From JANMEB01 sp041745295 (GTDB lineage Bacteria > Planctomycetota > Planctomycetia > Pirellulales > Pirellulaceae), in contig JBGTJE010000048.1 in NCBI GenBank assembly GCA_041745295.1, positions 60,569 through 124,568 of the forward strand: DNA of 64,000 nt, given 5' to 3'. Position 1 is the stretch's first letter; every line of letters starts with the position of its first letter. The notes under the pieces were generated by a model. The model made no database searches. It saw only the letters and a list, made by a program, of their open reading frames with translations, and was not told the DNA's origin. Positions 53,628-62,602 of this stretch are shown one piece after another. Made by a program: the position numbers and the translations under genes.

Positions 53628-56600
53628 ATGGACCGCGAGATCGCGTGTCCTCTACAAAATATGATGCTTCAAAAATCGGACGTATCGCATCGACGCGGCT
53701 ACCGCCGCAAATTGGTCCTCAGCCTGACGTTCTTGGCTATGCTCGTGGCGGGATTCTGCTTCGAACGCGAAGCCAACGGGCAACAAGTCCAATGGATTTG
53801 GACTTCCGATCATCGGCCCAAGGAGATCCCGCAAGCGAGTTGCTTCTTCCGCAAGTCCTTCCGGATGCTCGAGCCAGAATTAGGACAATTGCAGATCGCC
53901 GCCAACGATCGCTGCGAAGTCTACCTCAACGGCAGCTTCCTCGGCACGGCCGAAGGAAGCGAGCACACCAAACGGTTTGATATCAGCAGTTCGTTAGTCG
54001 CGGGCGTCAACGTCCTTGCCGTCCAAGTCGATAACACAAGCGGAACCACTGCCGGATTGGCCGCGGCAATCGTCGTCAAAGAAAAAAGCGAAGACAAATG
54101 GAGGATGCTGCCGACCGGAGAAGCCTGGAACGCCAGTACGGAACGACACCAAGACTGGACGACAAAAGAGCACGACGACTCAAGTTGGGGTAAATGCCAA
54201 ATCGTCCAAACCTCGAAATCCGCAACCACTCCGCCGGCGACGAATGCCGCGGCTGCCCAGTCACTTCGCAGCGCCTCGGATCAACCGCAAGTCCCCACCG
54301 ACGATCTGACGAATCGCCCAGTCGGTCCAATCGCAACTCGCGAAACGGCCACTGCGGAAGAGCCTGCCAAGTATTCCATCGCCGCCGATTTTTCCGTCAA
54401 GACCGTCGTCGATAGTTCGATCGGATCGCTGATCGCAATGGAGTTCGACGAATGGGGACGATTGATCTGCTCGCTCGAAGCAGGGGGACTTGTGCGAGTC
54501 GACTTCAAAGTCGCAGCGGATCAACCTGGTCGGATCAAAACAATTTGCGAAAAAGTCAGCGGTTGCCAAGGCATCCTGTCACTCAACGGCAACCTCTACG
54601 TGACTGGCCAAGGCCCCGACGGATTGGCGCTATATCGTTTGACCGATGCCAACAGCGATGGCACGATGGAGCAGATTACGACTTTGCTCAAGTTCACTGG
54701 CACGGTGGGAGAACACGGTCCGCATGGCGTGACGCTAGGACCGGACGGTTATCTCTACGTGATCATCGGCAACGCCAGTGGAATCGCCGACAAGTCCACT
54801 GCGCCCAGTCCGTATGCAACGACTTATGAAGCGAACATCGTGCCTCGGATTGAAGATCCGGGAGGTCACGCGGTCGGCGTCAAAGCGCCCGGCGGCACGA
54901 TTGCTCGTTGCCGACTCGACGGAACCGATGTCGCAATCTACGCCGGTGGCATTCGCAACGCGTACGACCTCGCTTTTGATAACAACGGCGAATTGTTCAT
55001 TCATGATAGCGACATGGAAACCGACATCGGAACCGGTTGGTACCGACCGACGACCGTTTTCCAAGTCCAAGCCGGAGCAGAAATCGGCTGGCGTAGCGGA
55101 TGGGCGAGCTTTGGAACGCATCAGCCCGACTGCATCGCACCAATCGCCGATACGGGGCGCGGTTCGCCAACCGGTGTTGTGGTCTACAACCATTTGGCGT
55201 TTCCCCAACGGTTCCACAACAGCCTTTTCTTAGGCGATTGGTCTGAGGGGCGAATCCTCAATGTTTCGCTGCGAGAAACTGGCGGGACGTATACGACGAA
55301 AACCGAAGTCTTTCTGCAAAGTCGTCCACTCAACGTCACGGACTTGGCAGTCGGGCCCGACGGCGGATTGTACTTTTGTACCGGCGGACGCGGCACCGCT
55401 GGCGGAATCTTCCGGATCAATTGGCTCGGAGAAACACCTAGCCAGGTCATGAACCCCGAATCGCCTACCCTTAAATTGCTCACGTTTCCCCAACCCCAGA
55501 GCGCGTGGGGCCGACAGTCGTTGGCCAAGCTCAAGAAGCAAATGGGGGACGAATGGAAGTCGACGCTCGAGACCGCGGTGAGCGACCAGAACCTCGACGC
55601 ACCGCTTCGAGTTCGCGCCCTAGAAGTCTTAACGCTGTACGGGCCAACCCCAAGCATGCAGCTCCTTCGTTCGGCCGTCGCGGATCCCGACGCGCGGGTT
55701 CGCGGTCGAGCCGCCAAGCTGATGGGGATGCGAAAGCGCGAAGACGTCGAGTCTGACTTGATTGCCCTCTTACAAGACACCAATCCATGGGTGCGCCGCG
55801 TGACCTGCGAGTCCCTGGTTCGAGTGGGTTCTCAACCGACGCTTCAACAGATCACCCAATGCCTGAAATCAACCGATCGAAGCGAAGCGTTTGCAGCACG
55901 GCGACTGCTGGAAACCATGCCCGTCGATCAATGGTGCGACGAGGCACTTCGATCGAACGACATTCGCGTCGTTATTCAATCCTCGCTGGCGCTGACCATT
56001 GCGCATCCGAGCACGGAGAACGGTTACAAAATCTTGGCGCGCACGGCTGAACTGTTGGACGGGTTCATCTCGGACGCGGACTTCCTCGATCTGTTGCGCG
56101 CAGTGCAGCTCGCCTTGACGCAAGGCCAGATTGGCCCCGAAAAGATTCCGGCATTCGTCGAGCGAATGGCCGAAGAGTTCCCCTGCAAGAACGCGGCAAT
56201 TAATGGCGAACTCGCCAAAGTCCTCGCCTATCTCAAGGCCGGCGGCGCGTCCCGAGATTATGCCGAGTACTTTATCGAATCTGCCGATTCGCTCCAACAA
56301 AAACTCTACGCCGCGATGATGCTGCATTCGATGGCCGAAAAACTGGAGCCCGCCGACCGACGTGCAATCCTGTTGACAATCGAACGTGCACTCGCCGTTC
56401 AAGGTGCCGGCGGCGGATACTACGCGTATCTGAGCGGCGCTGCCGAAAGCCTCGCGCGTTTGATCACCAAAGACGAAGTCGAATTGGTGCTGGAACGCGG
56501 GAACGAATGGCCACACGCCATGGTCGCGGCGTTCTACTTGTTGCCCGAGAAACTGCCAACGCACATCGCCGAGCGTTTGATCCAGATCGACAAAACTCCC

Positions 56601-57593
56601 ACGCAACGTACCGATGCGGCAACCCGCAAGATGCGAGCCGGAATCCTGGCCCTATTGGCGGGATGTGACGACGCTGCGACGCGAAGCTATCTGCACACGG
56701 TTTGGCAAAACGAAGAATTGCGACGCAATGACGTAGCGCTCGTCTTGGCCCAACGTCCCGAAGGCGAGAACTGGGCCTATCTGGTCTCCAGTTTTCCCAA
56801 CTTGGATCCCGACACCGCGGGAGAAGTGCTCATGAAATTGAGGGAAGTCAAGCGACGCCCGCGCGAGGGAAAGCAGTACCGCGAACTCATTCAACTTGGA
56901 CTGCGCCTGAAAGATTCTGGCGCGATCGCCACGGTGGCCTTGCTAGAACATTGGACCCAGCAAACGCTCGGCAGCGGCGAGGTCGACTGGCAAACGGCGA
57001 TCCAGCTGTGGAAAAACTGGTTTGCTCAAGAATTCCCCGAGGAAGCTCCGATCTCCGCGTCCGCCGATCCACGACAGAGCACCCGTTGGACCGCCACAGA
57101 ATTGATCAATGCAATGGCAGCTTTGGACAGCCCAGCCGATGTGAGCCGTGGCCAACGGCTATTTTCGACCGCTCAATGCGCCAAATGCCATCGTTACGGA
57201 ACGACCGGCGACGCTCTGGGCCCGGACCTCACGGCGCTCGCCGGTAGGTTTACTCGGGTGGACATGATCGAAGCGATTGTGCATCCATCCAAGATCGTCT
57301 CCGACCAGTACCGCGGAAAAAAAATCACAACTCGCAACGGGCAAACCATGAACGGGCTGCTGACGATTGGCCCGGACGATTCTTGGATCGTGCTCAACTC
57401 GAGCGGCGATCGCATCAGTATTCCAATCTCCGAAGTCGAGGAGATTGGCGAATTGAACCAGTCGACGATGCCCGACGGTCTGTTGGACAAACTATCCGCC
57501 CAAGAAGTGGCCGACTTAATCTACTTCCTGCAATCGGACGCCAAGGGTCAGGTCGCGGGAGTGCCTGCAACGTCGCCAAACATTATCCGATAG
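53628..57593 (+). CDS. PVC-type membrane-bound dehydrogenase with HEAT-like repeats and haem-binding domain
   Basis: 1321 residues. A signal segment LVLSLTFLAMLVAGFCF near residue 29 is followed by a galactose-binding-like domain (ANDRCEVYLNGSFLGTAEGS). From about residue 250 a beta-propeller with LIAMEFDEWGRLICSLEAGG, HGPHGVTLGPDGYLYVIIGN and RNAYDLAFDNNGELFIHDSD forms the sorbosone-dehydrogenase-like domain of PVC bacteria. HEAT-like helices follow (about 620-1050). The C-terminal domain carries CAKCH at 1184-1188 with a LGPDLTALAGRF segment, a c-type haem site. It probably oxidises a sugar or alcohol in the periplasm. The start codon is the first of several possible. Confidence 0.85.
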   Translation: MDREIACPLQNMMLQKSDVSHRRGYRRKLVLSLTFLAMLVAGFCFEREANGQQVQWIWTSDHRPKEIPQASCFFRKSFRMLEPELGQLQIAANDRCEVYLNGSFLGTAEGSEHTKRFDISSSLVAGVNVLAVQVDNTSGTTAGLAAAIVVKEKSEDKWRMLPTGEAWNASTERHQDWTTKEHDDSSWGKCQIVQTSKSATTPPATNAAAAQSLRSASDQPQVPTDDLTNRPVGPIATRETATAEEPAKYSIAADFSVKTVVDSSIGSLIAMEFDEWGRLICSLEAGGLVRVDFKVAADQPGRIKTICEKVSGCQGILSLNGNLYVTGQGPDGLALYRLTDANSDGTMEQITTLLKFTGTVGEHGPHGVTLGPDGYLYVIIGNASGIADKSTAPSPYATTYEANIVPRIEDPGGHAVGVKAPGGTIARCRLDGTDVAIYAGGIRNAYDLAFDNNGELFIHDSDMETDIGTGWYRPTTVFQVQAGAEIGWRSGWASFGTHQPDCIAPIADTGRGSPTGVVVYNHLAFPQRFHNSLFLGDWSEGRILNVSLRETGGTYTTKTEVFLQSRPLNVTDLAVGPDGGLYFCTGGRGTAGGIFRINWLGETPSQVMNPESPTLKLLTFPQPQSAWGRQSLAKLKKQMGDEWKSTLETAVSDQNLDAPLRVRALEVLTLYGPTPSMQLLRSAVADPDARVRGRAAKLMGMRKREDVESDLIALLQDTNPWVRRVTCESLVRVGSQPTLQQITQCLKSTDRSEAFAARRLLETMPVDQWCDEALRSNDIRVVIQSSLALTIAHPSTENGYKILARTAELLDGFISDADFLDLLRAVQLALTQGQIGPEKIPAFVERMAEEFPCKNAAINGELAKVLAYLKAGGASRDYAEYFIESADSLQQKLYAAMMLHSMAEKLEPADRRAILLTIERALAVQGAGGGYYAYLSGAAESLARLITKDEVELVLERGNEWPHAMVAAFYLLPEKLPTHIAERLIQIDKTPTQRTDAATRKMRAGILALLAGCDDAATRSYLHTVWQNEELRRNDVALVLAQRPEGENWAYLVSSFPNLDPDTAGEVLMKLREVKRRPREGKQYRELIQLGLRLKDSGAIATVALLEHWTQQTLGSGEVDWQTAIQLWKNWFAQEFPEEAPISASADPRQSTRWTATELINAMAALDSPADVSRGQRLFSTAQCAKCHRYGTTGDALGPDLTALAGRFTRVDMIEAIVHPSKIVSDQYRGKKITTRNGQTMNGLLTIGPDDSWIVLNSSGDRISIPISEVEEIGELNQSTMPDGLLDKLSAQEVADLIYFLQSDAKGQVAGVPATSPNIIR

Positions 57594-57615
57594 TCGATCG
57601 CCCCAACGCTTCTCA

Positions 57616-58032
57616 TTGAACGAGGACGCTGTACGAGTGAGTGCCGGCCAAGGTCAGCATGACGCGGCGACCACCGTCGAACAACTTCGAGCGATGGTTC
57701 GCCAATTCGTCGCCGAACGCGATTGGGAGCAATTCCATTCGCCTAAGAATCTGAGCATGGCGTTGGCCATCGAAGCCGCCGAGCTGATGGAGCATTTTCA
57801 ATGGATCACAACGGAGTCGTCGCGCGCGCTCGCGAATGACATCCAGCAGCGGGACGAAGTCGCGGAAGAACTCTCGGACGTCATCTGTTACGCCCTCGCG
57901 TTGGCCAACGTGATGGGAATCGACATCAGCGAGTCCCTCACGTCAAAGATGGCGAAAAACGCCGCCAAGTATCCGGCCGACCAATTCCGCGGCCGCTTCG
58001 GCCACGACGACCCCGGAGGAATTTCTGATTGA
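57616..58032 (+). CDS. MazG-like nucleotide pyrophosphohydrolase
   Basis: 138 residues from a TTG (57616), with a GTG at 57637 as alternative. MVRQFVAERDWEQFHSPKNL and SMALAIEAAELMEHFQWITT then DEVAEELSDVICYALALANV form the four-helix all-alpha NTP pyrophosphohydrolase domain; EAAELMEHF and EELSDV supply the metal-binding acidic residues. The family hydrolyses nucleoside triphosphates (dCTP or others) to monophosphates as housecleaning. It follows the dehydrogenase by 22 bases. Confidence 0.85.
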   Translation: MNEDAVRVSAGQGQHDAATTVEQLRAMVRQFVAERDWEQFHSPKNLSMALAIEAAELMEHFQWITTESSRALANDIQQRDEVAEELSDVICYALALANVMGIDISESLTSKMAKNAAKYPADQFRGRFGHDDPGGISD

Positions 58033-58368
58033 TGATTGCTGATTTCTGATTTGGTACTTCGGGCCGAAGGCCCAGCAGTTGGCCTTGCCCAGGCCGGAGT
58101 CTTCACAGGCCAGGTGTGCGTCGCGTGAGAAAACAAAGGGCCAACGGGGGCCGGCCCTTTGCGCTCTATTATCCAGCCTCACCACTCCGATTCGCTTTGC
58201 GCAAAGACAGCACTGGCAGAGCCAGTGGCACACAGGAATCGTGCGACAAACGAGCGCTTGGGCCATCGACGTTTGTGTGCGCTGGGATTGCCCAGAAGCT
58301 GTCGAGTATTGCCTTACTGAAATTTGAAAATCAGCAATCAGCAATCCACAATCAGCAATTACAGATTT
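58022..58368. repeat. Repeat-bounded intergenic segment
   Basis: TTTCTGATTGATGATTGCTG near 58022 and AATCAGCAATCAGCAATCCA near 58329 are AT-rich, inversely oriented relatives enclosing about 270 bases. Inside are AAAGGGCC/GGCCCTTT (58135-58160, a terminator-like hairpin) and CACTGGCAGAGCCAGTGGCA (58211), a copy of the family at 35196. No gene is present. Confidence 0.6.
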
Positions 58369-59537
58369 CCCCGCCGATCTTGTTCCAATTCGAGCGACTC
58401 GAACAGGGCTTTGAAATTCCCTTTGCCGAACGATTCGCTTCCTCGGCGGCAAATGATCTCAAAAAACAAGGTCGGGCGATCTTGCAAAGGCTTGGTAAAG
58501 ATTTGAAGCAAATAGCCTTTGTCGTCGCGGTCGACCAAGATTCGTAAGTCCCGCACTTTCTCCTTGTTCTCGCGAATTTCGCCGACTCGATCCCAGACCG
58601 CTTGGTAGTATTCGTCTGGGATCCGCAAGAAGTCGACACCCCGACGCGCCAATTGTCCGACCGTATTTATTTCGTCGCCGGTGAGCAACGCGAGATGCTG
58701 AATGCCGGGAGTGTTGTTGTGCCAATCGAGATATTCTTGGATCTGGCTCTTGCGTTTACCTTCCGCCGGTTCGTTGATGGGGATCTTGATCAGCTCGCGA
58801 CCCGAATCCATGACCTTGGACATCAGCGCGGAATATTCGGTCGAGATGTCTTTGTCATCAAACGTCTTGAACAAGCGAAAACCCAAGACTTCTTCGTACC
58901 ACTTGACCCACTCGTTCATCTTGCCAAGCTCGACGTTGGCCACGCAATGGTCGACGTACAACAGCCCGCTGGGATGCTTGCGGTTGTACTCGTTGATTGC
59001 CAAATCCGTCGCGACGGCGAAACGAGGCATGAAGGGCCCGCGTTCTTTAAGCTTCAACAAGTCGTACTTGCCGCCGCGGGAAACAAACGTATGAATCACG
59101 CGCCCCATCGCACGAACGGCCGCGGTAACCACCGTGCCGCCATCATCAGTAGCTTCTATGGGCTCGTGAGCCGATTGAGCTCCGTTTTTCAGTGCTTGCT
59201 CGTAAGCCGCCGAGGCATCATCGACCGTGAACGCAATGTCTTTGATGCCATCGCCGTAGAGTACGACTTCTTTTTGGGCGGGATGATCGGCGGTCAAACC
59301 CGTAGTCAGCAGAAAACGAATGTTCCCTTGAGTTAGCAAATAGGACGCCTCGGTTCGGCTACCAGTAGTCAAGTCGCTGTACTGCTCGATTTCAAAGCCA
59401 AAGCACTGGGCGTAGAAATAAGCCGCTTGTTTGGCGTTGCCGACGTAGAAACGAACATAATCAACGTCGATCAAGCGCAACGGGTCATTCGCAATCAACG
59501 CTGACGGTTTCGGCTTGAAACTGCTCGCGGTGCTCAT
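58359..59537 (-). CDS. hppD: 4-hydroxyphenylpyruvate dioxygenase
   Basis: 392 residues. AGGAGA lies eight bases before the ATG. The N-terminal VOC repeat has VDYVRFYVGNAKQAAYFYAQ; the C-terminal catalytic repeat carries iron ligands near H196 (LYVDHCVANV), H280 (GIQHLALLTG) and E359 (TLFFEIICRRG). It converts 4-hydroxyphenylpyruvate to homogentisate in tyrosine breakdown. No homogentisate dioxygenase is adjacent. Confidence 0.93.
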   Translation of the reverse strand: MSTASSFKPKPSALIANDPLRLIDVDYVRFYVGNAKQAAYFYAQCFGFEIEQYSDLTTGSRTEASYLLTQGNIRFLLTTGLTADHPAQKEVVLYGDGIKDIAFTVDDASAAYEQALKNGAQSAHEPIEATDDGGTVVTAAVRAMGRVIHTFVSRGGKYDLLKLKERGPFMPRFAVATDLAINEYNRKHPSGLLYVDHCVANVELGKMNEWVKWYEEVLGFRLFKTFDDKDISTEYSALMSKVMDSGRELIKIPINEPAEGKRKSQIQEYLDWHNNTPGIQHLALLTGDEINTVGQLARRGVDFLRIPDEYYQAVWDRVGEIRENKEKVRDLRILVDRDDKGYLLQIFTKPLQDRPTLFFEIICRRGSESFGKGNFKALFESLELEQDRRGNL

Positions 59538-59607
59538 GTTTCATTCTCCTTGGCTATCGGCAGTACGGTGAAGGAGTCGATGATGCCGACCGGCGTTTCG
59601 CTTCCTT

Positions 59608-59745
59608 CGTGTTCCCTCGCCCCGCTTCGGGGAGAGGGCTAGGGTGAGGGGCTCGTCATGTCGCCTTTGCGGGCGTACATATGAGAAACCCCTCATCCGG
59701 CCTTCGGCCACCTTCTCCCTGTCGAAGCGCCAGGGAGAAGGAACA
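59608..59745. repeat. Dispersed palindromic intergenic repeat
   Basis: CCTCGCCCCGCTTCGGGGAG then AGGGCTAGGGTGAGGGGC and, further on, CCCCTCATCCGGCCTTCGGC and CTTCTCCCTGTCGAAGCGCC are typical short palindromic repeats. They fill the gap between hppD and the DUF59 gene. Confidence 0.6.
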
Positions 59746-59765
59746 TCAAATTTGTTCCCTACTCT

Positions 59766-60089
59766 TCAAAAAATGTTCAGTTGGTCTTTTGCTTCGTCGC
59801 TCATTCGATCCGGAGTCCACGGGGGCTCCATCACGACTTTGACGTCGACCGCCGCGACTCCTTCGAGTTCGCTGACGAATTGTTTGCTCTGAGAAATCAG
59901 TTGCGGACCGGCCGGGCACATCGGGCTGGTCATCGTCATCTCGATATGGACGTTGGACTGGTTCGCATCATCGGCGTTGGGGGTCACGTCGACGACGTAA
60001 ATCAACCCGAGATCCACGATGTTAACGAACAACTCGGGATCAATGACTTTTTTTAATTGTTCGCGAACGATTTCTTCGGATAGGGTCAT
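59766..60089 (-). CDS. DUF59/PaaD-like iron-sulfur assembly protein
   Basis: 107 residues. IVREQLKKVIDPELFVNIVD and LGLIYVVDV open the domain; HIEMTMTSPMCPAGPQL carries the conserved Cys of the TSPxCP motif, and VVMEPPWTPDRMSDEAKDQL is the usual C-terminal signature. Proteins of this family (SufT-like, MIP18-like) help mature iron-sulfur proteins. Beside it are a Rieske protein gene and, further right, sufD on the same strand. Confidence 0.88.
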   Translation of the reverse strand: MTLSEEIVREQLKKVIDPELFVNIVDLGLIYVVDVTPNADDANQSNVHIEMTMTSPMCPAGPQLISQSKQFVSELEGVAAVDVKVVMEPPWTPDRMSDEAKDQLNIF

Positions 60090-60146
60090 TGTTCAAGCTC
60101 GATTTGACCAACCAACGACGCGGAGCGCAGTTCCACAATCACCATA

Positions 60147-60479
60147 TTACGGTTGCTTAATTCTAACATAAAGCTTGCCGCCGTCCGTTTTGACTTCGTG
60201 ACAAGCGGTATCTTCAGTTGCCGGCATGGTTAATGCTTCGCCCGTCTGCACATCAAAGCGGGCTCCGTGGCGCGGACAGACGACTTGTCCATCGGAAAAA
60301 TCTCCGTCGCTGAGCGTCCCGCCGTCGTGCGTGCAGACATCATCCAAACAATACACGCGACCGCCATGGCGAACCAATAGCACGACCCGGTCGGCCAGTT
60401 CGACGGCCATCATTTGGCCTTCGGCTAACGACTCGACTGGGCAAGCGTATTGAAATGATTCGGTTTCGTTGGGCATCAT
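60147..60479 (-). CDS. Rieske [2Fe-2S] ferredoxin-like protein
   Basis: 110 residues with the start taken at the ATG at 60479; a TTG at 60500 is an alternative. CTHDGG and CPRHGARFDVQTG provide the two Cys and two His of a Rieske cluster; LADRVVLLVRHGGRVYCLDD is the first sheet. It resembles the ferredoxin component of non-haem iron oxygenases. In planctomycetes and some other bacteria such a gene travels with the SUF genes; here it lies 57 bases upstream of the DUF59 gene. Confidence 0.88.
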   Translation of the reverse strand: MMPNETESFQYACPVESLAEGQMMAVELADRVVLLVRHGGRVYCLDDVCTHDGGTLSDGDFSDGQVVCPRHGARFDVQTGEALTMPATEDTACHEVKTDGGKLYVRIKQP

Positions 60480-61021
60480 TTTTCGAATTGCAAAGTGCAA
60501 GGCGTCGGATTACCGACATGATTCTCCGGTACGATCGACACTTTGACAACGTGCCCCAATACTCTTGCTCGACGGCGATTTGTTTAGCCGCCCGCTTCGG
60601 GCGCTGTCGTGGTCACGATGCCACTGTGCCACAAGCCGCGCAGCCGTCATTCCAGGCTGAGTCCCGGAATCCATCTTCCACGGATGGGGATGAGCCCATG
60701 TTGCTACCAATTCGTGAGCCAACGCGCTGAAGGGAGAGTGTCCTTAGGGCGGAATCTAAGCACAACTAAGACACGTCAAGTCAACGATTGATTGGCAATT
60801 CTCCATCCATGGGCCTGGATTCCGGGTCTCAGCCCGGAATGACGAAAAGCACGAGGCGGCACGCGCTGAATTCCACGACGCCCTCAACGGTCGTCGGCAT
60901 ACACCAATCTGACCCATTACCGACTCCCGACTGGCGGGATTTGTCAGTGCCGATCGATTGGACGGTTGAAGCCGATTGCCCTAGAATCGGTCGTACGGGG
61001 TTCACAGGAGCAGGGGAGTCT
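60480..61021. repeat. Intergenic region with inverse repeat copies
   Basis: CATTCCAGGCTGAGTCCCGG (60648) and GGATTCCGGGTCTCAGCCCG (60817) are opposite copies of the dispersed family seen at 32602 and 35455. The rest of these 542 bases contains no convincing gene; GGGGAG just before 61022 is the ribosome-binding site of the following gene. Confidence 0.65.
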
Positions 61022-61783
61022 ATGGCAATATCGGGGGAGTCGATTCAATCGAAGGCGATTCGCAACTCGAGCGGCGTCACGCTGATTGAATTGCTTGTCG
61101 TGATCGCGATCATCGGGATCCTGATGGCAATAACCTTGCCCGCCGTCCAAGCCGTTCGGGCATCGGCCCGTTCGACGGATTGCCGAAACCGACTCCGCCA
61201 ATTGGGACTGGCGATTCAGAATATCGCCGGTGAAGGCAGGGGATCCCAGAGTCTGCACGGAAACATGGGGCATGTCACGGAAAACCAGTCCTCAACCACC
61301 GGGTACTTGTGGCAATGCCCAGCCCAATACCCATCCACTGTGGAGGGATCAGCCCTGTCCTATCTCAGAGTTTGGAGCGGCACCGCAAAAAATGAGGAAG
61401 CGATGCTGATGAAGCGCGATGGCTTTTTTGCCGAAGCCGACATGCGCAAGGTCTACGACGGGACTTCGCACACTGTCGCCATCGCGGACGGGTTACAAGA
61501 TTTGACAGTCACCAACGCCGACCAAACTGATGTGGTCGACCATTATTTTGGCGAAACCGAACTTTCCAACCAGTACGGCTCGACCGGCGTGCCGATCAAT
61601 TCGCTCAAACGGCCCGACATCGATTTCGGGGGCAAGGAAGTCTGCTTCGGCAGTGCACATTCAGGCGGAATCAACGCGGTGTTTCTCGATGGCCACGCGA
61701 AGTTTATCCGCCAGAACATCACGCCCGACGTGTGGGAGGCCCTCGGAACCCACGCCGGCGCCGACTACACCAGCGAGTATTGA
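61022..61783 (+). CDS. DUF1559 type IV pilin-like protein
   Basis: 253 residues with the ATG at 61022 chosen for its ribosome-binding site; the longer open frame upstream is repeat sequence. GVTLIELLVVIAIIGILMAI is the prepilin cleavage and helix region, and LPAVQAVRASARSTDCRNRL follows as in DUF1559. SAHSGGINAVFLDGHAKFI near the C-terminus is the family's H-x-G/FxDGH motif. These proteins are abundant in planctomycetes and probably form pseudopilins at the cell surface. It lies on the plus strand between minus-strand SUF-related genes. Confidence 0.88.
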   Translation: MAISGESIQSKAIRNSSGVTLIELLVVIAIIGILMAITLPAVQAVRASARSTDCRNRLRQLGLAIQNIAGEGRGSQSLHGNMGHVTENQSSTTGYLWQCPAQYPSTVEGSALSYLRVWSGTAKNEEAMLMKRDGFFAEADMRKVYDGTSHTVAIADGLQDLTVTNADQTDVVDHYFGETELSNQYGSTGVPINSLKRPDIDFGGKEVCFGSAHSGGINAVFLDGHAKFIRQNITPDVWEALGTHAGADYTSEY

Positions 61784-61792
61784 GAGCTTATC

Positions 61793-61835
61793 CCATCCAT
61801 GGAAAATGGATTCCGGGTCTCAGCCCGGAATGACG
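61793..61835. repeat. Dispersed intergenic repeat
   Basis: CATCCATGGAAAATGGATTC then CGGGTCTCAGCCCGGAATGA is another copy of the 32602/35455/60817 family, just after the DUF1559 stop codon. Confidence 0.75.
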
Positions 61836-61866
61836 CCTGGTTGTGTTTGTCTACGTCCGCACGGCT

Positions 61867-62274
61867 TCAGTTTCGTTTTCTGGGATTCTCAAGGGTCGGG
61901 ATTTGAAACGAGTGCGTGTCGAATTCAACCGGCTCGAATTCGTTTCCTCTTGAGAAAAGATTCTCCTTGTTACCGTCCTCGCCCGTGGCACGAATCAACA
62001 ACTCCATCGCCTTGGCGGGATCTCCCTCCGTTTTGGCGCGAATCTCGTTTCGCGTGGTCGCGAACTGGATGTACGCCCATGCGCCAATCGTCACAAGGAC
62101 GGCAACAAACAAAAACGGAACGAGGAGCCGTAGCACCGTGGCGGCAGCTAGATCGCGGTTTTGAGCACGGCAGAGTTCTTCAAATTCCGGATCGAGTTCT
62201 AGTGAACTATATTCCGCCGGAACGGCCGAATCGGCGCCCGAATCCCGAGACGGCGATGAATTTGTTTCCGACAT
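61867..62274 (-). CDS. Small membrane protein, unknown function
   Basis: 135 residues with ATG at 62274; AAAGGG stands about eight bases upstream. The N-terminus is Ser/Asp/Glu-rich; AATVLRLLVPFLFVAVLVTI and GAWAYIQFA form one transmembrane helix near residues 50-80; an acidic/Lys-rich part follows. No family recognised. On the same strand as sufD, 329 bases downstream of it. Confidence 0.55.
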   Translation of the reverse strand: MSETNSSPSRDSGADSAVPAEYSSLELDPEFEELCRAQNRDLAAATVLRLLVPFLFVAVLVTIGAWAYIQFATTRNEIRAKTEGDPAKAMELLIRATGEDGNKENLFSRGNEFEPVEFDTHSFQIPTLENPRKRN

Positions 62275-62602
62275 ACGTGCGACCCTTTCAAACAAATCTC
62301 GTCCATGACGGATATGTCTGGGTGAATGAGCCCATTGTTTGGGTGCTTCCCAACACCTTCCAATATAATAACACGCCGCGATTTTCGTGATCGGAATCGG
62401 GGAGTGTCGCTTTTGCACCGCAAGAGCACCCTTTCGCGGATAGCTTGTGAATTTATTCGTAGGACGGCCTTTCCAGGCCGTCGAATGACCGGAAAACGCG
62501 GCCCAGAAGGGCCGCGCTACATCCAAAATGAATAATTTCACAGCCTAGGAGCGAAGTGCGACAATCAATGCAAACAACCCCACGACGCGGAATCGGGGGG
62601 TG
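62275..62602. other. Gap between sufD and the small membrane protein gene
   Basis: 328 bases. The dispersed repeat at 62446-62524 is the main feature; the promoter of the minus-strand gene at 62274 should lie near 62300-62400. No gene is visible. Confidence 0.5.
62446..62524. repeat. Dispersed palindromic repeat
   Basis: GTGAATTTATTCGTAGGACG, GCCTTTCCAGGCCGTCGAAT and GACCGGAAAACGCGGCCC are the inverse of the sequence at 46651-46712. Confidence 0.7.
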
